Below are positions 55,505-64,000 of a stretch of 64,000 nucleotides of DNA, piece by piece. Positions within the stretch are counted from its first letter, which is position 1. The number at the start of each line of letters is the position of its first letter. Under the pieces are notes generated by a model. The model was given only the letters and a program-made list of their open reading frames with translations, was not told the DNA's origin and did not search any database. This DNA is from Acidobacteriota bacterium. GTDB taxonomy: Bacteria; Acidobacteriota; Terriglobia; Acidiferrales; UBA7541. The DNA lies in contig JABCYZ010000001.1 in the NCBI GenBank assembly GCA_013289955.1, positions 124,001 to 188,000 of the forward strand, written 5' to 3'. Made by a program: the position numbers and the translations under genes.

Positions 55505-55830
55505 CCACTCCGTCGTTTTGGATTCTAGAGGATCTCATGGATCGGGGAGGGGCTGGATGGGAGTCCCTCTCTTGTCTCTCCCCAAAGATTCGGCCCATAT
55601 GCGAATAACACCGGACTTGAGAGTTCACTGCCGCCCGCGGCGGCGTCCAGAAAAAGCGGCGTTAGCAGCAAAATATCGCCGTAAATAAATCTCAAGTTTC
55701 TTCCTGAGCAGTGAAACCTCTTCCGCCCTCTGTCCATCGAACTAGATGGAGTAAAAAATCATTTGCCTCCGCGAGCAGGAGCGCGCTTTTTCGCGTCTCG
55801 GCTCAGGGAGAAGACAAGAGGGAGTTGTAC
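55505..55830. other. Spacer between paralogues with duplicated leader
   Basis: 326 bases with no gene. The last 70 or so bases resemble the leader before 55103: each has an AAAATC block, GGAGCG followed by a CTTTTT tract, then a purine-rich run ending in GGGAGTTG before the ATG. A small inverted repeat (CGCG-CTTTTT-CGCG) is visible at about 55782-55795. Confidence 0.55.
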
Positions 55831-56235
55831 ATGAAAGTGTCGAGGATTTCCGGACTGTTGCTTGGAAGTTCTTTGTTGTTCTCCGTTTGTGCGTTTGCGG
55901 GAACCACCAATAAAAAGTCGTTGCACCTGAGTGAAAACGTCACAATCGAGGGCAAGCAATTGGCTCCCGGCGACTACAAAGTTGAATGGAGTGGAACTGG
56001 ACCTGATGTGACCGTAAATATTCTCAAGGGCAAGGAAACGGTTGCCAGCGTGTCCGCACATGTCGTCCCAGAGAACGCTCCGAATTCCCAAGACGGCTAC
56101 TTGCTCAAGCCTGCTGCGGATGGCAGCCAATCCTTGGTGCAGGTTTTCTTCAGCGGTGAAAGATACGACCTGAATATTGACCAGACGCCGAGCGCCGGCG
56201 TCTCTCCGGGCGCAAATCCCAGCGGCTCGAACTGA
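55831..56235 (+). CDS. Small secreted protein, tandem paralogue 2
   Basis: A 134-residue paralogue of the protein at 55103: same signal peptide form (GLLLGSSLLFSVCAFAG), same domain order (ENVTIEGKQLAPGDYKVEW, NILKGKETVASVSAHVV) and a Ser/Gly/Asn tail. Start ATG 55831 has GAGGGAG 8 bases upstream; the frame extends further 5' without support. A strong intrinsic terminator follows at 56278. Function unknown. Confidence 0.8.
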   Translation: MKVSRISGLLLGSSLLFSVCAFAGTTNKKSLHLSENVTIEGKQLAPGDYKVEWSGTGPDVTVNILKGKETVASVSAHVVPENAPNSQDGYLLKPAADGSQSLVQVFFSGERYDLNIDQTPSAGVSPGANPSGSN

Positions 56236-56277
56236 CTCGCCCGGCGTTTCAGAATACGTGCTGCACCTGAACGCGCG

Positions 56278-56305
56278 AAAGGGGTCCTGACCGGACCCCT
56301 TTTTT
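56278..56305 (+). terminator. Intrinsic terminator after paralogue 2
   Basis: AAA, then the stem GGGGTCC (56281-56287) paired with GGACCCC (56293-56299), a 5-base loop and six T (56300-56305). A textbook Rho-independent terminator for the plus strand; the three A on the other side give it weak bidirectional character, possibly also serving aceA. Confidence 0.88.
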
Positions 56306-56341
56306 GCTTCTCTCTGAAGAGAGGAAATTACCGAACGAAAT

Positions 56342-57187
56342 CTAGGCAGCTGCAGGGCCAGACTCGCGGGTCGCGTGTGCGCCGTGTGCGTTATCAACGA
56401 CATGGAATTGCGCGGCCTCCGTGGAGCCAGCCAACGCAGTCGTCGATGATGCGCCGCCCGAAACCACTTGCGCAATTTCGTCGAAGTAACCCGTGCCCAC
56501 GAATCGCTGGTGTGTCACGGCTCGATAGCCCAGCTCCTGCGCGGCGAATTCTTCTTGCTGGAGTTTCGAGTAGGCCGTCATGCCCGCCTGCGCGTAGCCG
56601 CGCGCGAGATGGAACATCGACATGTTCAGCGCATGGAAACCGGCCAGCGTCACGAACTGGAATTTGTAGCCCATTTTTCCCAGCTCTTGCTGGAAATTCG
56701 CAATCGTCACGTCATCCAGCTTTTTCTTCCAGTTGAACGACGGCGAGCAGTTATACGCCAGCAGTTTTCCAGGAAACTTGGCGTGAATCGCGTCCGCGAA
56801 TTTCCGCGCTTCGCCCAGATCCGGCGTCGACGTTTCGCACCATAGCACGTCTGCATAAGGCGCGTAGGCAAGTCCCCGCGCAATCGCCGCGTCGATCCCG
56901 CCGTGAAATTGATAGAAGCCTTCCGACGTGCGCTCGCCGTAAATGAATTCGCGGTCGCGCGGATCGGCATCCGACAATAGCAGCCCCGCCGAGTTGGCAT
57001 CCGTGCGGGCGATCAAAATCGTTGGCACGCCGCAAACGTCCGCGGCCAGCCGCGCCGCTGTCAGTTTTTCGATGAACTCCCGCGTCGGTACAACTACTTT
57101 CCCGCCCAGGTGCCCGCATTTTTTCGCCGATGAAAGCTGATCTTCGAAATGAACGCCTGCCGCGCCCGCTTCGATCATGGCCTTCAT
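56342..57187 (-). pseudogene. aceA: Isocitrate lyase, C-terminal fragment (frameshifted)
   Basis: The 281 residues from an internal ATG hold most of the isocitrate lyase barrel, with the catalytic K-K-C-G-H (residues 22-26 of the fragment) and [17 protein letters not shown]. The family sequence continues upstream of this ATG in the same frame ([20 protein letters not shown]) to about 57270, where it meets the N-terminal fragment in another frame. As split, neither part can form the active tetramer unless the frame is restored. Isocitrate lyase makes succinate and glyoxylate from isocitrate in the glyoxylate shunt. Confidence 0.85.
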
Positions 57188-57234
57188 CAGCTCGTAAGCA
57201 TTCAGGGAACCACCGAATCCCGCTTCAGCGTCCG

Positions 57235-57708
57235 CTACGATCGGCGCAAACCAATACGTTCCGCTCGGTTTCCGCTCGGTTTCCGTTCGGCGGATTCGAT
57301 CTGGTCCGCGCGCAGCAGCGCCCGGTTGAGGCGCTTCACGAGATTCGGCGCGGAATCGCAGGGGTACAAACTCTGGTCCGGATACACGTCGCCGGCCGTA
57401 TTCCCATCTGCCGCCACTTGCCAGCCCGAGCCGTAAATCGCTTTCAGCCCCGCTTGTACCATCTCAATCGCCTGGTTACCGGTGATCGCGCCCAGGGCTG
57501 GAACGTACGCGTCGCTGTGCATCAAATTCCACAACCGCTCCGCGCCTAGCCGAGCCAGGGTGTACTCGATCTGAACCGTCCCGCGCAACCGCAGCACGTC
57601 ATCATAGGAATATGGACGCGTGATGCCCGCCCACCGCGGAGGCGTGTGCCGGTCCGCGTGGGAATTCTTTTCCTTTCCGTTAGCCCCGTTTTTGCCGTTC
57701 GATGACAT
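57235..57708 (-). pseudogene. aceA: Isocitrate lyase, N-terminal fragment (frameshifted)
   Basis: Encodes the first part of isocitrate lyase ([20 protein letters not shown], then [20 protein letters not shown] and VYPDQSLYP), then leaves the family sequence after ERKPSG because of an 11-bp tandem duplication and stops at 57235. If one copy is removed, the two fragments join as [12 protein letters not shown] in frame to give a protein of about 450 residues, near the usual bacterial length. AAGGAG precedes ATG 57708 with 7-base spacing. The gene lies 74 bases downstream of aceB. Either a real mutation, a phase-variable site or a sequencing/assembly error. Confidence 0.85.
57259..57280. repeat. 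11-bp tandem duplication disrupting aceA
   Basis: Two exact copies of TTCCGCTCGGT (57259-57269 and 57270-57280), with a further imperfect half-copy at 57281-57290. Because 11 is not a multiple of 3 the second copy shifts the aceA frame. Confidence 0.95.
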
Positions 57709-57782
57709 TAGGATCTCCTTGCGAAAAATTCGTGGCCGCGAGCGCCTGGTTCTGCCTGTTCAGAAATGAAATCCACCACCTG

Positions 57783-59393
57783 CTAGGCCGGATTGAATTC
57801 ATGGCGCCGGATCATTTCTTCGCTTAAAGTGCGTGCTTCGCGGAGGGAAGCCGCGCCTTGCGGACTCTTTACGCTCGCCGGCTCGCCGAGCAGCCGCTCG
57901 AGCTCTTCGTCAAAAAGCTTGCTGATGAATTCTGGCGTATGGCGCACGGGCGCCCCGCTCTCGTCCAGAATCTCCACGCTGCTCGAATGATTCATTCGCT
58001 GCGCTATCATCAGGCGATAGATGCGGTCTGTCGCCAGATCCTCCATGTAACCGTCCAGCAGGCTCGCGCCTTTTCCATTCAAAACGCCGTTGCGATAGCG
58101 AATCACGGTTCGAATCGCCGCTCGCGTTCCCCCAAGAGTCCGCTGTCCGACGCCGGCCGGAAGCGGCCGCAAGTTCGGATGCGTGTTGTGGTTTGCCGGG
58201 CGGGCGCCGAGCTGATTGGGCTCGGGGAATTGCGCAACGGCAATGGCGTTCTGGTCCGGATGGCCGGTCCACGCGCCGTCCATCAGGGAATTCGATTCGT
58301 TCTTCTTGTCCTCGGCGAGCGTTTTCAAAGCCCGCGCATTCAGCTCGGCATCTTCGCGGCTCGGATAGAGCGCCGTCATCCCGCCGATCGCCAGCATGCC
58401 GTGCTTGTGGCAAATCTCCGGCATCAGTTCGCGCAAATTTTGGAAAAACGCCATGTTGTGCGGAATCGTGTTGCGGTCCGGCAGAACCCACTCGGGATTT
58501 TCCAGGTTGCAGTGGATCAAGCTGGCCATGTAATCCCAGCGGCCAAGATTCAATCCCAGAATGTGTTCGCGAAGATTCCACGCAAACTCTTCCATCTGAT
58601 AGGCCAGCGGATGCGATTCCACCAGCGCCATGCACTTGATCGCTCCCGCCGGGAGTCCTTTGGCGCCGGCAATCATCTGGAAAAGATCGCGCCACCACAG
58701 CGCTTCATCGGCCGATTCGGATTTCGGAATGTAGAAGCACAGCGGATGCCTTAGCGTGCTGAAATCCACTTGATAGGCGACCATGGCAACGTCGAACATC
58801 GATGCCGGAAGCAGTTCGCCATCAAGAATTCCGGCCTGATGAATATGCAAACCGCGCGGCCGCGTGAAAATCACCGTGTTGCTCGGCGAAATGCCAACAG
58901 TCCGATCACGCTTCTTGTCGTAATACGTCAGCCGTCCTGCCAGCGCATCGAGAATATTCTCGATGCCGCAAATCGTGTGTTCCCACGTATTGGCGCTAGA
59001 GTCTTCCAAATCCAGCATTACACCCGGGGCTCCCGAATTGAGCATCTTCACGACGAGCTCGGCCTCATCGGCAGGTCCGGTCATTTGGTTTCGCTGGTCG
59101 GCGCACCACGCAGGAAGCTGGATACGCCAGGAATTCGTCGTGGCCACCGAAGGCGGCAAGTAGTTCGGCAATTTGCCCGCGTGCGCGTCGGCGAGAGCGC
59201 GTTCGCGCCGTGCCACGAGCGCGCGCTGCCGCAGCGTGAGCGCGGCATGCAGCGGCGCCAAGAATTCAAGAAACCCTGCCGGCAAGCCGTTCGACAGGTC
59301 AAACTCTTCCGGCGCAGCGTTAACGCACACGATGCGATTCGAGAAGGGTAGCGGCGCGGTCGCCGGATCGAGTTTTGCGGTTGCTGTCGCCAT
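57783..59393 (-). CDS. aceB: Malate synthase A
   Basis: A 536-residue enzyme that condenses glyoxylate with acetyl-CoA to malate. Diagnostic motifs: MLDLEDSSANTWEH, FTRPRGLHIHQAG with the catalytic Arg, LVESHPLAYQMEEFAW, LGLNLGRWDYMAS with the metal-binding Asp, and MDGAWTGHPD with the general-base Asp. Length agrees with the AceB (isoform A) family. ATG 59393 is taken as start; ATG 59420 and a start at 59459 are also open. Directly upstream of aceA, so the two form the glyoxylate shunt operon. Confidence 0.95.
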   Translation of the reverse strand: MATATAKLDPATAPLPFSNRIVCVNAAPEEFDLSNGLPAGFLEFLAPLHAALTLRQRALVARRERALADAHAGKLPNYLPPSVATTNSWRIQLPAWCADQRNQMTGPADEAELVVKMLNSGAPGVMLDLEDSSANTWEHTICGIENILDALAGRLTYYDKKRDRTVGISPSNTVIFTRPRGLHIHQAGILDGELLPASMFDVAMVAYQVDFSTLRHPLCFYIPKSESADEALWWRDLFQMIAGAKGLPAGAIKCMALVESHPLAYQMEEFAWNLREHILGLNLGRWDYMASLIHCNLENPEWVLPDRNTIPHNMAFFQNLRELMPEICHKHGMLAIGGMTALYPSREDAELNARALKTLAEDKKNESNSLMDGAWTGHPDQNAIAVAQFPEPNQLGARPANHNTHPNLRPLPAGVGQRTLGGTRAAIRTVIRYRNGVLNGKGASLLDGYMEDLATDRIYRLMIAQRMNHSSSVEILDESGAPVRHTPEFISKLFDEELERLLGEPASVKSPQGAASLREARTLSEEMIRRHEFNPA

Positions 59394-59777
59394 ACTTTTG
59401 CTAGACCTCGCAATTGGCATTCGAGCGGGCTTTGGTTGAGCTAGAGAAGGGCAATTCAAAGGCCACTGGGCAATTGCGCCGATCTTCTAAGGGTCATGCC
59501 TTCAATCAGTTAGGGGCCTGGCCCGGAAGCTGGAATCGTTGGGCCATTCACAATGGCAACAAACGATACAAAAGTTCACACCACGGATGTCCAAGTTCCG
59601 CCGATTTCTTGTGGCAGCGAAAACAGGAAGGCCACGGAGAGTCCCTTCCTAAAAAGAGGCGAGAGATTCCACAAAAATCTTCCTACCGCGGATGGAAACG
59701 ACCCCGTGCATTTCCCTCTGCTGGGTGAGGAGCCACGGGCGGGAGAGGCCGGATGTCGCCCGCCGCGCGCTCCGGAC
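59394..59777. other. Intergenic region, 384 bases
   Basis: Contains the aceB promoter region (minus strand) and the end of the BON gene. Plus-strand open frames here have no family resemblance. No hairpin with a T-run was seen. Confidence 0.5.
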
Positions 59778-60350
59778 TTATTTTCCGCCGCCTTCGACTT
59801 GCAGATTATTCTTCACGGAAAATACGTTCGGCACGCCGTTGGCTCGAAGATTCGCGAGGTTCTTATCAGCGTCGCTGTCAACCACTCCTTCCAGCGTGAC
59901 GTTTCCGTTTTTCACGATGATATGAATGGAGGCCACAGCCGAAAATCCGTAGCGCGATAGAGCCGGCTCACCATAAATGGCGCGGTACAGCGCCCTGCGA
60001 AGCTGGTCATCCATAGGGGACGGAGGAAGAACTTCAATGTTGTTGACGACCGAGCTCACGCCCGAAACACTTTTCACTGCGGCTTCTGCGTCGGACTTGA
60101 TACTCGGCCGAACGACTTGCCCTTCCAGAATGACTCTGTCGCCGTCCACCCGGTAAGCGAGATTGTCGAACACCGAGTAGTACGGCAGCATGACGAGGAC
60201 ATGACGCACCTCCTTCATGAGTGCCTGCTGCGGCTTGGGTTCATTTTGATTCTCGGATCGAGCCAGCGGAGATGCCTGACCATTGGGCAAGACGGCCAGC
60301 TGAGCCGACATCAATACCGCTACAAGCAGGGCCCGGAATTCTTTTCTCAT
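59778..60350 (-). CDS. Secreted protein with two BON domains
   Basis: A 190-residue exported protein (signal peptide about 1-24). Two BON domains: the first at about 45-110 (YYSVFDNLAYRVDGDRVILE) and the second at about 118-185 (ASIHIIVKNGNVTLEGVVDS), each with the conserved Gly in the VxLxGxV strand. BON proteins bind phospholipids or peptidoglycan; OsmY is an example. Start ATG 60350 has GGAGGAGAAG directly upstream. It diverges from the GDPD gene, sharing a short upstream region. Confidence 0.87.
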   Translation of the reverse strand: MRKEFRALLVAVLMSAQLAVLPNGQASPLARSENQNEPKPQQALMKEVRHVLVMLPYYSVFDNLAYRVDGDRVILEGQVVRPSIKSDAEAAVKSVSGVSSVVNNIEVLPPSPMDDQLRRALYRAIYGEPALSRYGFSAVASIHIIVKNGNVTLEGVVDSDADKNLANLRANGVPNVFSVKNNLQVEGGGK

Positions 60351-60544
60351 CTTCTCCTCCTCATAGGAAACTGAACAACCCCTACAGGTTAGATTCAAGA
60401 TGCAGCTAATTAGGCGCATACGGATTTGACTGTAGGCGGGTGTTAGCATACAAGTCGGACCTTGCTCCCTGGCATTGGGCGACCATTCCAGGTCTTCTCG
60501 GGATGACGGGCGTTTCTCTGGGTTCCTCGAAGGAGCGCACTGAA

Positions 60545-61273
60545 TTGTTGATCATCGGGCATCGCGGGGCTTCCGGGCACGCGCCGGAAAATACTCTGGC
60601 CTCGTTCAAGAAGGCAGTCGCCTTGGGCGCCACTTTTATCGAGACGGATCTACAGCTCTCGCGCGACGCCCGCTTTGTGGCCATCCATGATGACACCGTG
60701 GATCGCACCACTAACGGTCAGGGCAAGGTGCACGATCAGGCGCTCGCCGCACTGCGGCGGCTGGATGCCGGTTCGTGGTTCGGAAGCGAGTTTGCCGGAG
60801 AACGCATTCCGACGCTCGAAGAAATTCTGGAATTCTCGAAAAAAAACGACGTTGTATTTTATCTGGAGCTGAAGCCTAGCGGCTCCTGGGGCGGGGAACA
60901 TGCCTTGATCGGCGCGCTGCGGGAGTCGGGAGAAGCGGCGCGCGTCGTGGTTATTTCCTTTGACCATGGAATTCTGGCGAGTTTGCGCAAGATCGAACCC
61001 ACGCTCATGACCGGCGCGTTGTATGACGGGCAGGTCGCCGATCCCCTGAAATCCGCTTTGGAGGTGGGCGCGCGGCAGGTTGTAGTGCGCGGCGATCTGG
61101 TGACGCCTGCCATGATCGAGCAAGCCCGCAAACAGGATTTGCAGGTCGTGTGCTGGACGGTAAATCATCCGGCGCATATTCGCTTGCTGATGGCCGCCGG
61201 TGTTGACGGGATCATGAGCGACTACCCCGACCGCTTGATTGCCGCTCAGAAGAAAGACGCCGAGAAGGGTTAG
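60545..61273 (+). CDS. Glycerophosphodiester phosphodiesterase
   Basis: A 242-residue TIM-barrel enzyme that hydrolyses glycerophosphodiesters to glycerol-3-phosphate and an alcohol. Residues by this start: His6-Arg7 in IGHRGASG, Glu33 and Asp35 (FIETDLQLS, metal), His48 in AIHDDTVDRTTNG. Start choice: TTG 60545 has AAGGAG with 9-base spacing and puts HRG at the usual position; the frame is open to ATG 60503 and GTG 60440, both without a good ribosome binding site. The end overlaps rsmA by 4 bases on the opposite strand. Confidence 0.9.
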   Translation: MLIIGHRGASGHAPENTLASFKKAVALGATFIETDLQLSRDARFVAIHDDTVDRTTNGQGKVHDQALAALRRLDAGSWFGSEFAGERIPTLEEILEFSKKNDVVFYLELKPSGSWGGEHALIGALRESGEAARVVVISFDHGILASLRKIEPTLMTGALYDGQVADPLKSALEVGARQVVVRGDLVTPAMIEQARKQDLQVVCWTVNHPAHIRLLMAAGVDGIMSDYPDRLIAAQKKDAEKG

Positions 61274-62103
61274 CGCGCGGCAGTCAAGGAGTCGTGAAGC
61301 GCGGCGAATTGCGCGACGGAGAGTTGCTCGGCGCGGGCATCCGCGCGCAAACTCTGCGCCGCCAGAGCTTCGCGGACGAACTCCGGCTTCGCCAGCGCCC
61401 GCAGATTATTGACCAGCGTTTTGCGCTTCTGGGCAAAACACAATTTCACGAAATCCAGATAGTCCATTTCGTCCTGAAGCTTGAGCTTTCGGCGTTCGCC
61501 GGGAAGACGAAGCGTAACCAGGGCAGAATCGACTTCCGGCGGAGGACTAAATGCGCCGCGCGGTATGCCTAGGACAAATTCCGGGCGAGTGTAGAGCTGC
61601 GTGACGACGGAGAGGTAGCCGTATTGCTTTGTCTCGGGCTTCGCGGTGAGGCGCAGCGCGACTTCTTCCTGGATGACGATGTGAATCTCATCGATCAAAT
61701 CCGCAAACGTAAAAAAATGGTGAAGAATCGGCGACGTGATGTAGTACGGTAAATTTCCGTACAGACGAAGGCGGCGGCCGGCAGCCAGTGCGGCGAGATC
61801 AGTTTCGAGAATATCGCCGTGAACCACCGTAAGATTCGGAAACTTCTTCGCCAGCTTCTGCAGGTGCGCTGCGAGCGGCGCGTCGAGTTCGACGGCGCAA
61901 ACGGGGGCTCCGGCCGACAGCAAGTGCTCGGTCATCTCACCGTGGCCTGCGCCGATTTCGATCCAGCAATACGGTTGAGCCGGAGCCGAGGCCGCGGATG
62001 TGAGCCGCGGCGTCGAGTGCCGCGAAACGCCGATGGCGCGCGCGATTTGTTCGCGCCAGCCGGCGTCCGCAAGGAAATGTTGGCCAAGCCGTTGACGAGC
62101 CAT
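61270..62103 (-). CDS. rsmA: 16S rRNA dimethyladenosine transferase
   Basis: KsgA/RsmA: dimethylates two adjacent adenines in the 3' end hairpin of 16S rRNA late in small-subunit assembly. The 277 residues include GQHFL at the N-terminus, SAM-binding IEIGAGHGEMTEHL, motif IV NLPYY, and the C-terminal small domain with FSPPPEVDSALVTL. An insert of about 15 residues rich in Ser/Ala/Pro follows motif X. The start lies 275 bases from the divergent glgA gene. Confidence 0.95.
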   Translation of the reverse strand: MARQRLGQHFLADAGWREQIARAIGVSRHSTPRLTSAASAPAQPYCWIEIGAGHGEMTEHLLSAGAPVCAVELDAPLAAHLQKLAKKFPNLTVVHGDILETDLAALAAGRRLRLYGNLPYYITSPILHHFFTFADLIDEIHIVIQEEVALRLTAKPETKQYGYLSVVTQLYTRPEFVLGIPRGAFSPPPEVDSALVTLRLPGERRKLKLQDEMDYLDFVKLCFAQKRKTLVNNLRALAKPEFVREALAAQSLRADARAEQLSVAQFAALHDSLTAAR

Positions 62104-62378
62104 GCGCCGAAAGTGTAGCAGGAAGCGTGTCTTCGGATTGTCCTGTCAACGTGCGCCACCCGCGCTTGCTCTCAGCTTCAGCCATGTGTGAAGCGTTTTC
62201 CCTGCTTCGCCGTTTGGGTGTCGGAACCACCTTGGTCCTTCGGCGGCCGCCGTGGCAGAAACAATCCATCGACCGGGATGCGCAGTCAAACTGGCGGAGC
62301 CCGTCACCGCTTGCGCTATTCCGGCTTGACGCCCGGAATTGCCTCCAGTAGCGTAAAAGGAAAGCGCCTTACGCCAAG

Positions 62379-63935
62379 ATGGATGTGGATGCGCCGCGGA
62401 AGAGAAGGAAGCGAAGCGCGCCCAGGGAATCGAGTCGAGAAAAGAGAGTGAGAATTCTTTTTGTAGCATCGGAGGGGTTGCCGTTCTCGAAGACCGGCGG
62501 CCTCGCGGACGTAATCGAAGCGCTGCCGAAGGCGCTGGTGGCGCAGGGCCACGAAGTGGCCGTGGTTTTGCCGCGCTATCGGGGCACCAAGGCGGGCGCC
62601 GTGGTGATGCCGAGCCTGACAATTCCGATGGCGAATCGCCTGAGGTTTCCGGCGATTGCAGATGGCACGCAAGTTTCCGGAGTGCGCTATTTTTTCCTAG
62701 ACGATCCGGCGTATTTCGATCGCGACGGTCTTTACGGAAACAGCAGTGGCGATTTTCCGGACAATCCGGAGCGATACAGCGAGTTTTGCCGCGCGGCGAT
62801 TGAAATTGCGAAACACGTCTGGCCTGCCGACGTGATTCATTGCCACGACTGGCAGACGGCGCTCGTGCCGGTTCTGCTGCGTACCTCGTACGGCGACGAC
62901 CCGCTGGTAAAAGACATTCCCGTGGTGTTCACGATCCACAATATGGGCTACCACGGGCTTTTCAAAACTGACGTCCTGGAACGCGCGGGGATTCCCGGAG
63001 CCGTCTACCATCCGGCCGGCATGGAATTTTACGGCAACGTGAACTTCTTGAAAGGCGGATTGGTTTATTCCGATTTTCTGACCACCGTAAGCAAGAGATA
63101 TGCGCAGGAAATTCAGACGCCGGAATTTGGATACGGACTGGACGGCGTGGTGCGCAGCCGCGCAGACCGCATGGTGGGGATTTTGAATGGCGTTGATTAT
63201 TCGGCGTGGAGTCCGGAAAAAGACAAACTGATTCCCATGAAATATTCCGCAAAGGATATGGGCGGAAAGCACGTATGCAAACAGGCTCTGCTCGAATTGT
63301 TTGGTATTCTGCCGGAACACGCCGCGCGCCCCGTGATTGGAATCGTTTCGCGTTTCGCGGATCAAAAGGGCTTCGATCTCATCGCGGAAAAAGCCTATGA
63401 ATTAATGAAAGAAGATCTCTCGCTGGTCGTGCTGGGCTCCGGCGATCGCAAGTACGAAGAGCTATTTCAGGCGATGGCCAACACGTTTTCCGGGCGAGTC
63501 GGTGTGAAAATCGCCTACGACAACGAGATCGCGCACAAAGTGGAGGCCGGCGCGGACATGTTTCTGATGCCTTCGCGCTACGAACCTTGCGGGTTGAATC
63601 AGATCTACAGCTTGAAGTATGGTACGGTGCCTATTGTGCGAGCAACCGGCGGTCTTGATGATACAGTCGAGCCGTTCGATCTGGAGCACGGGACGGGAAC
63701 GGGATTCAAGTTCGCGGAATATTCCGGGGCGGCCATGATGTACGCGATTCGGCAAGCTTTGCATCATTCGACCGACGAGCGTATCTGGCGGCGCATCCAA
63801 TTGAACGGAATGGCAAAGGATTTTTCCTGGAAGGGGCCAGCGGCGGAGTATGCGAAAGTATATGAAGCGGCTTTGACCCTTCGAGGCGCTGGGCAAGCAG
63901 GACGAAACCAAATGTCCGTTACCACATCTAATTGA
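62379..63935 (+). CDS. glgA: Glycogen synthase (ADP-glucose type)
   Basis: GT5 enzyme that adds glucose from ADP-glucose to glycogen. Motifs: KTGGLADV (ADP-glucose binding), DVIHCHDWQTALVPV, HNMGYHGLF, VGILNGVDY, and SRYEPCGLNQIYSLKYG with the catalytic Glu, ending in ATGGLDDTV. From ATG 62379 it has 518 residues; about 24 basic residues come before the conserved RILFVASEG. A GTG at 62448 that removes them is an alternative start. The next gene begins at 63992. Confidence 0.94.
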   Translation: MDVDAPRKRRKRSAPRESSREKRVRILFVASEGLPFSKTGGLADVIEALPKALVAQGHEVAVVLPRYRGTKAGAVVMPSLTIPMANRLRFPAIADGTQVSGVRYFFLDDPAYFDRDGLYGNSSGDFPDNPERYSEFCRAAIEIAKHVWPADVIHCHDWQTALVPVLLRTSYGDDPLVKDIPVVFTIHNMGYHGLFKTDVLERAGIPGAVYHPAGMEFYGNVNFLKGGLVYSDFLTTVSKRYAQEIQTPEFGYGLDGVVRSRADRMVGILNGVDYSAWSPEKDKLIPMKYSAKDMGGKHVCKQALLELFGILPEHAARPVIGIVSRFADQKGFDLIAEKAYELMKEDLSLVVLGSGDRKYEELFQAMANTFSGRVGVKIAYDNEIAHKVEAGADMFLMPSRYEPCGLNQIYSLKYGTVPIVRATGGLDDTVEPFDLEHGTGTGFKFAEYSGAAMMYAIRQALHHSTDERIWRRIQLNGMAKDFSWKGPAAEYAKVYEAALTLRGAGQAGRNQMSVTTSN

Positions 63936-63991
63936 GCTGACGAAGGAGAGAAAAACAGCGGCCTAGCGGCAAGCTGTTGAGGACAAACAAC

Positions 63992-64000
63992 ATGGCTGAC
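63992..64000 (+). CDS. Start of the next gene (three codons)
   Basis: ATG GCT GAC at the right edge, with GAGGA 8 bases upstream. Only the start codon and ribosome binding site indicate a gene; the product cannot be told. Confidence 0.4.

Noticed and set aside
59553..59960. 135-codon plus-strand frame overlapping the BON gene end
   Set aside because: No family resemblance and antisense to the BON gene over its second half.
1..64000. tRNA genes, rRNA, integrases, transposases and attachment sites
   Set aside because: None recognised on either strand by eye; a covariance-model search could still reveal a tRNA.

Overview
The window looks like chromosomal DNA of a soil-type member of the Acidobacteriota (class Terriglobia or a close relative). 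The evidence is an ADOP-type 'acidobacterial duplicated orphan permease' at 37792-40353, a PilZ variant of the kind common in that phylum, a sedolisin with Ig-like repeats, a tricorn-like protease, Gram-negative lipid A synthesis (lpxB) and GC-rich coding sequence throughout. No rRNA, tRNA, CRISPR array, transposase, integrase or phage gene was seen. Taxonomy is inferred from gene families only.

Layout. 1-77 and 74-763 (minus): an ECF sigma factor with the start of its zinc-finger anti-sigma partner. 1159-4568 (plus): small enzymes (Mug-type DNA glycosylase, enoyl-CoA hydratase/isomerase, rhodanese, Spx/ArsC-like protein, single-domain 3-hydroxyacyl-CoA dehydrogenase, macro-domain protein). 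4749-12600 (minus): an envelope cluster with a lipoprotein, two half-transporters of an asymmetric ABC exporter, lpxB and an M1-peptidase-like protein that has lost its zinc site. 12896-17074 (minus): an unrecognised protein, a 1004-residue PilZ/coiled-coil protein and a DUF962 membrane protein. 17287-26284: the dnaX-ybaB-recR recombination/replication block with the SRP RNA gene upstream, split by two plus-strand genes (a giant DUF2339 membrane protein and an M48 protease). 26446-31584 (minus): DinB-like protein, chloroperoxidase-type hydrolase, unknown polytopic membrane protein, and a sugar/DMT transporter with a 41-residue membrane peptide. 31772-44153: tricorn-like protease, three FtsX/MacB-type permeases without an ATPase, and a secreted S53 peptidase. 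44726-50771: NtrC-type regulator with a sigma-54-like promoter, S2P-type protease, lysine-rich histone-like protein, DUF1080 protein and amidohydrolase. 50996-56235: orphan ECF sigma factor, Mpg-type glycosylase, DUF1684 protein, 2OG-Fe(II) oxygenase and two tandem paralogous small secreted proteins. 56342-59393 (minus): the glyoxylate shunt pair aceB-aceA, with aceA frameshifted by an 11-bp tandem duplication. 59778-64000: BON-domain protein, GDPD, rsmA and glgA.

How genes work together. aceB/aceA would convert isocitrate and acetyl-CoA to succinate and malate, but only if the frameshift in aceA is an assembly error or is reversible. The lpxB/ABC/lipoprotein block has 4-nt overlaps and looks like one envelope operon. 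ffs, a 38-residue membrane peptide, dnaX and ybaB form a tightly packed minus-strand unit in which neighbouring genes share start/stop overlaps. Much of the rest is secreted or periplasmic proteolysis and small-molecule export, in line with a heterotrophic soil lifestyle. The observations most worth checking are the aceA duplication, the coupled 38-residue ORF before dnaX, the roughly 110-residue membrane repeats in the DUF2339 protein, and the zinc-less M1 protein beside lpxB.
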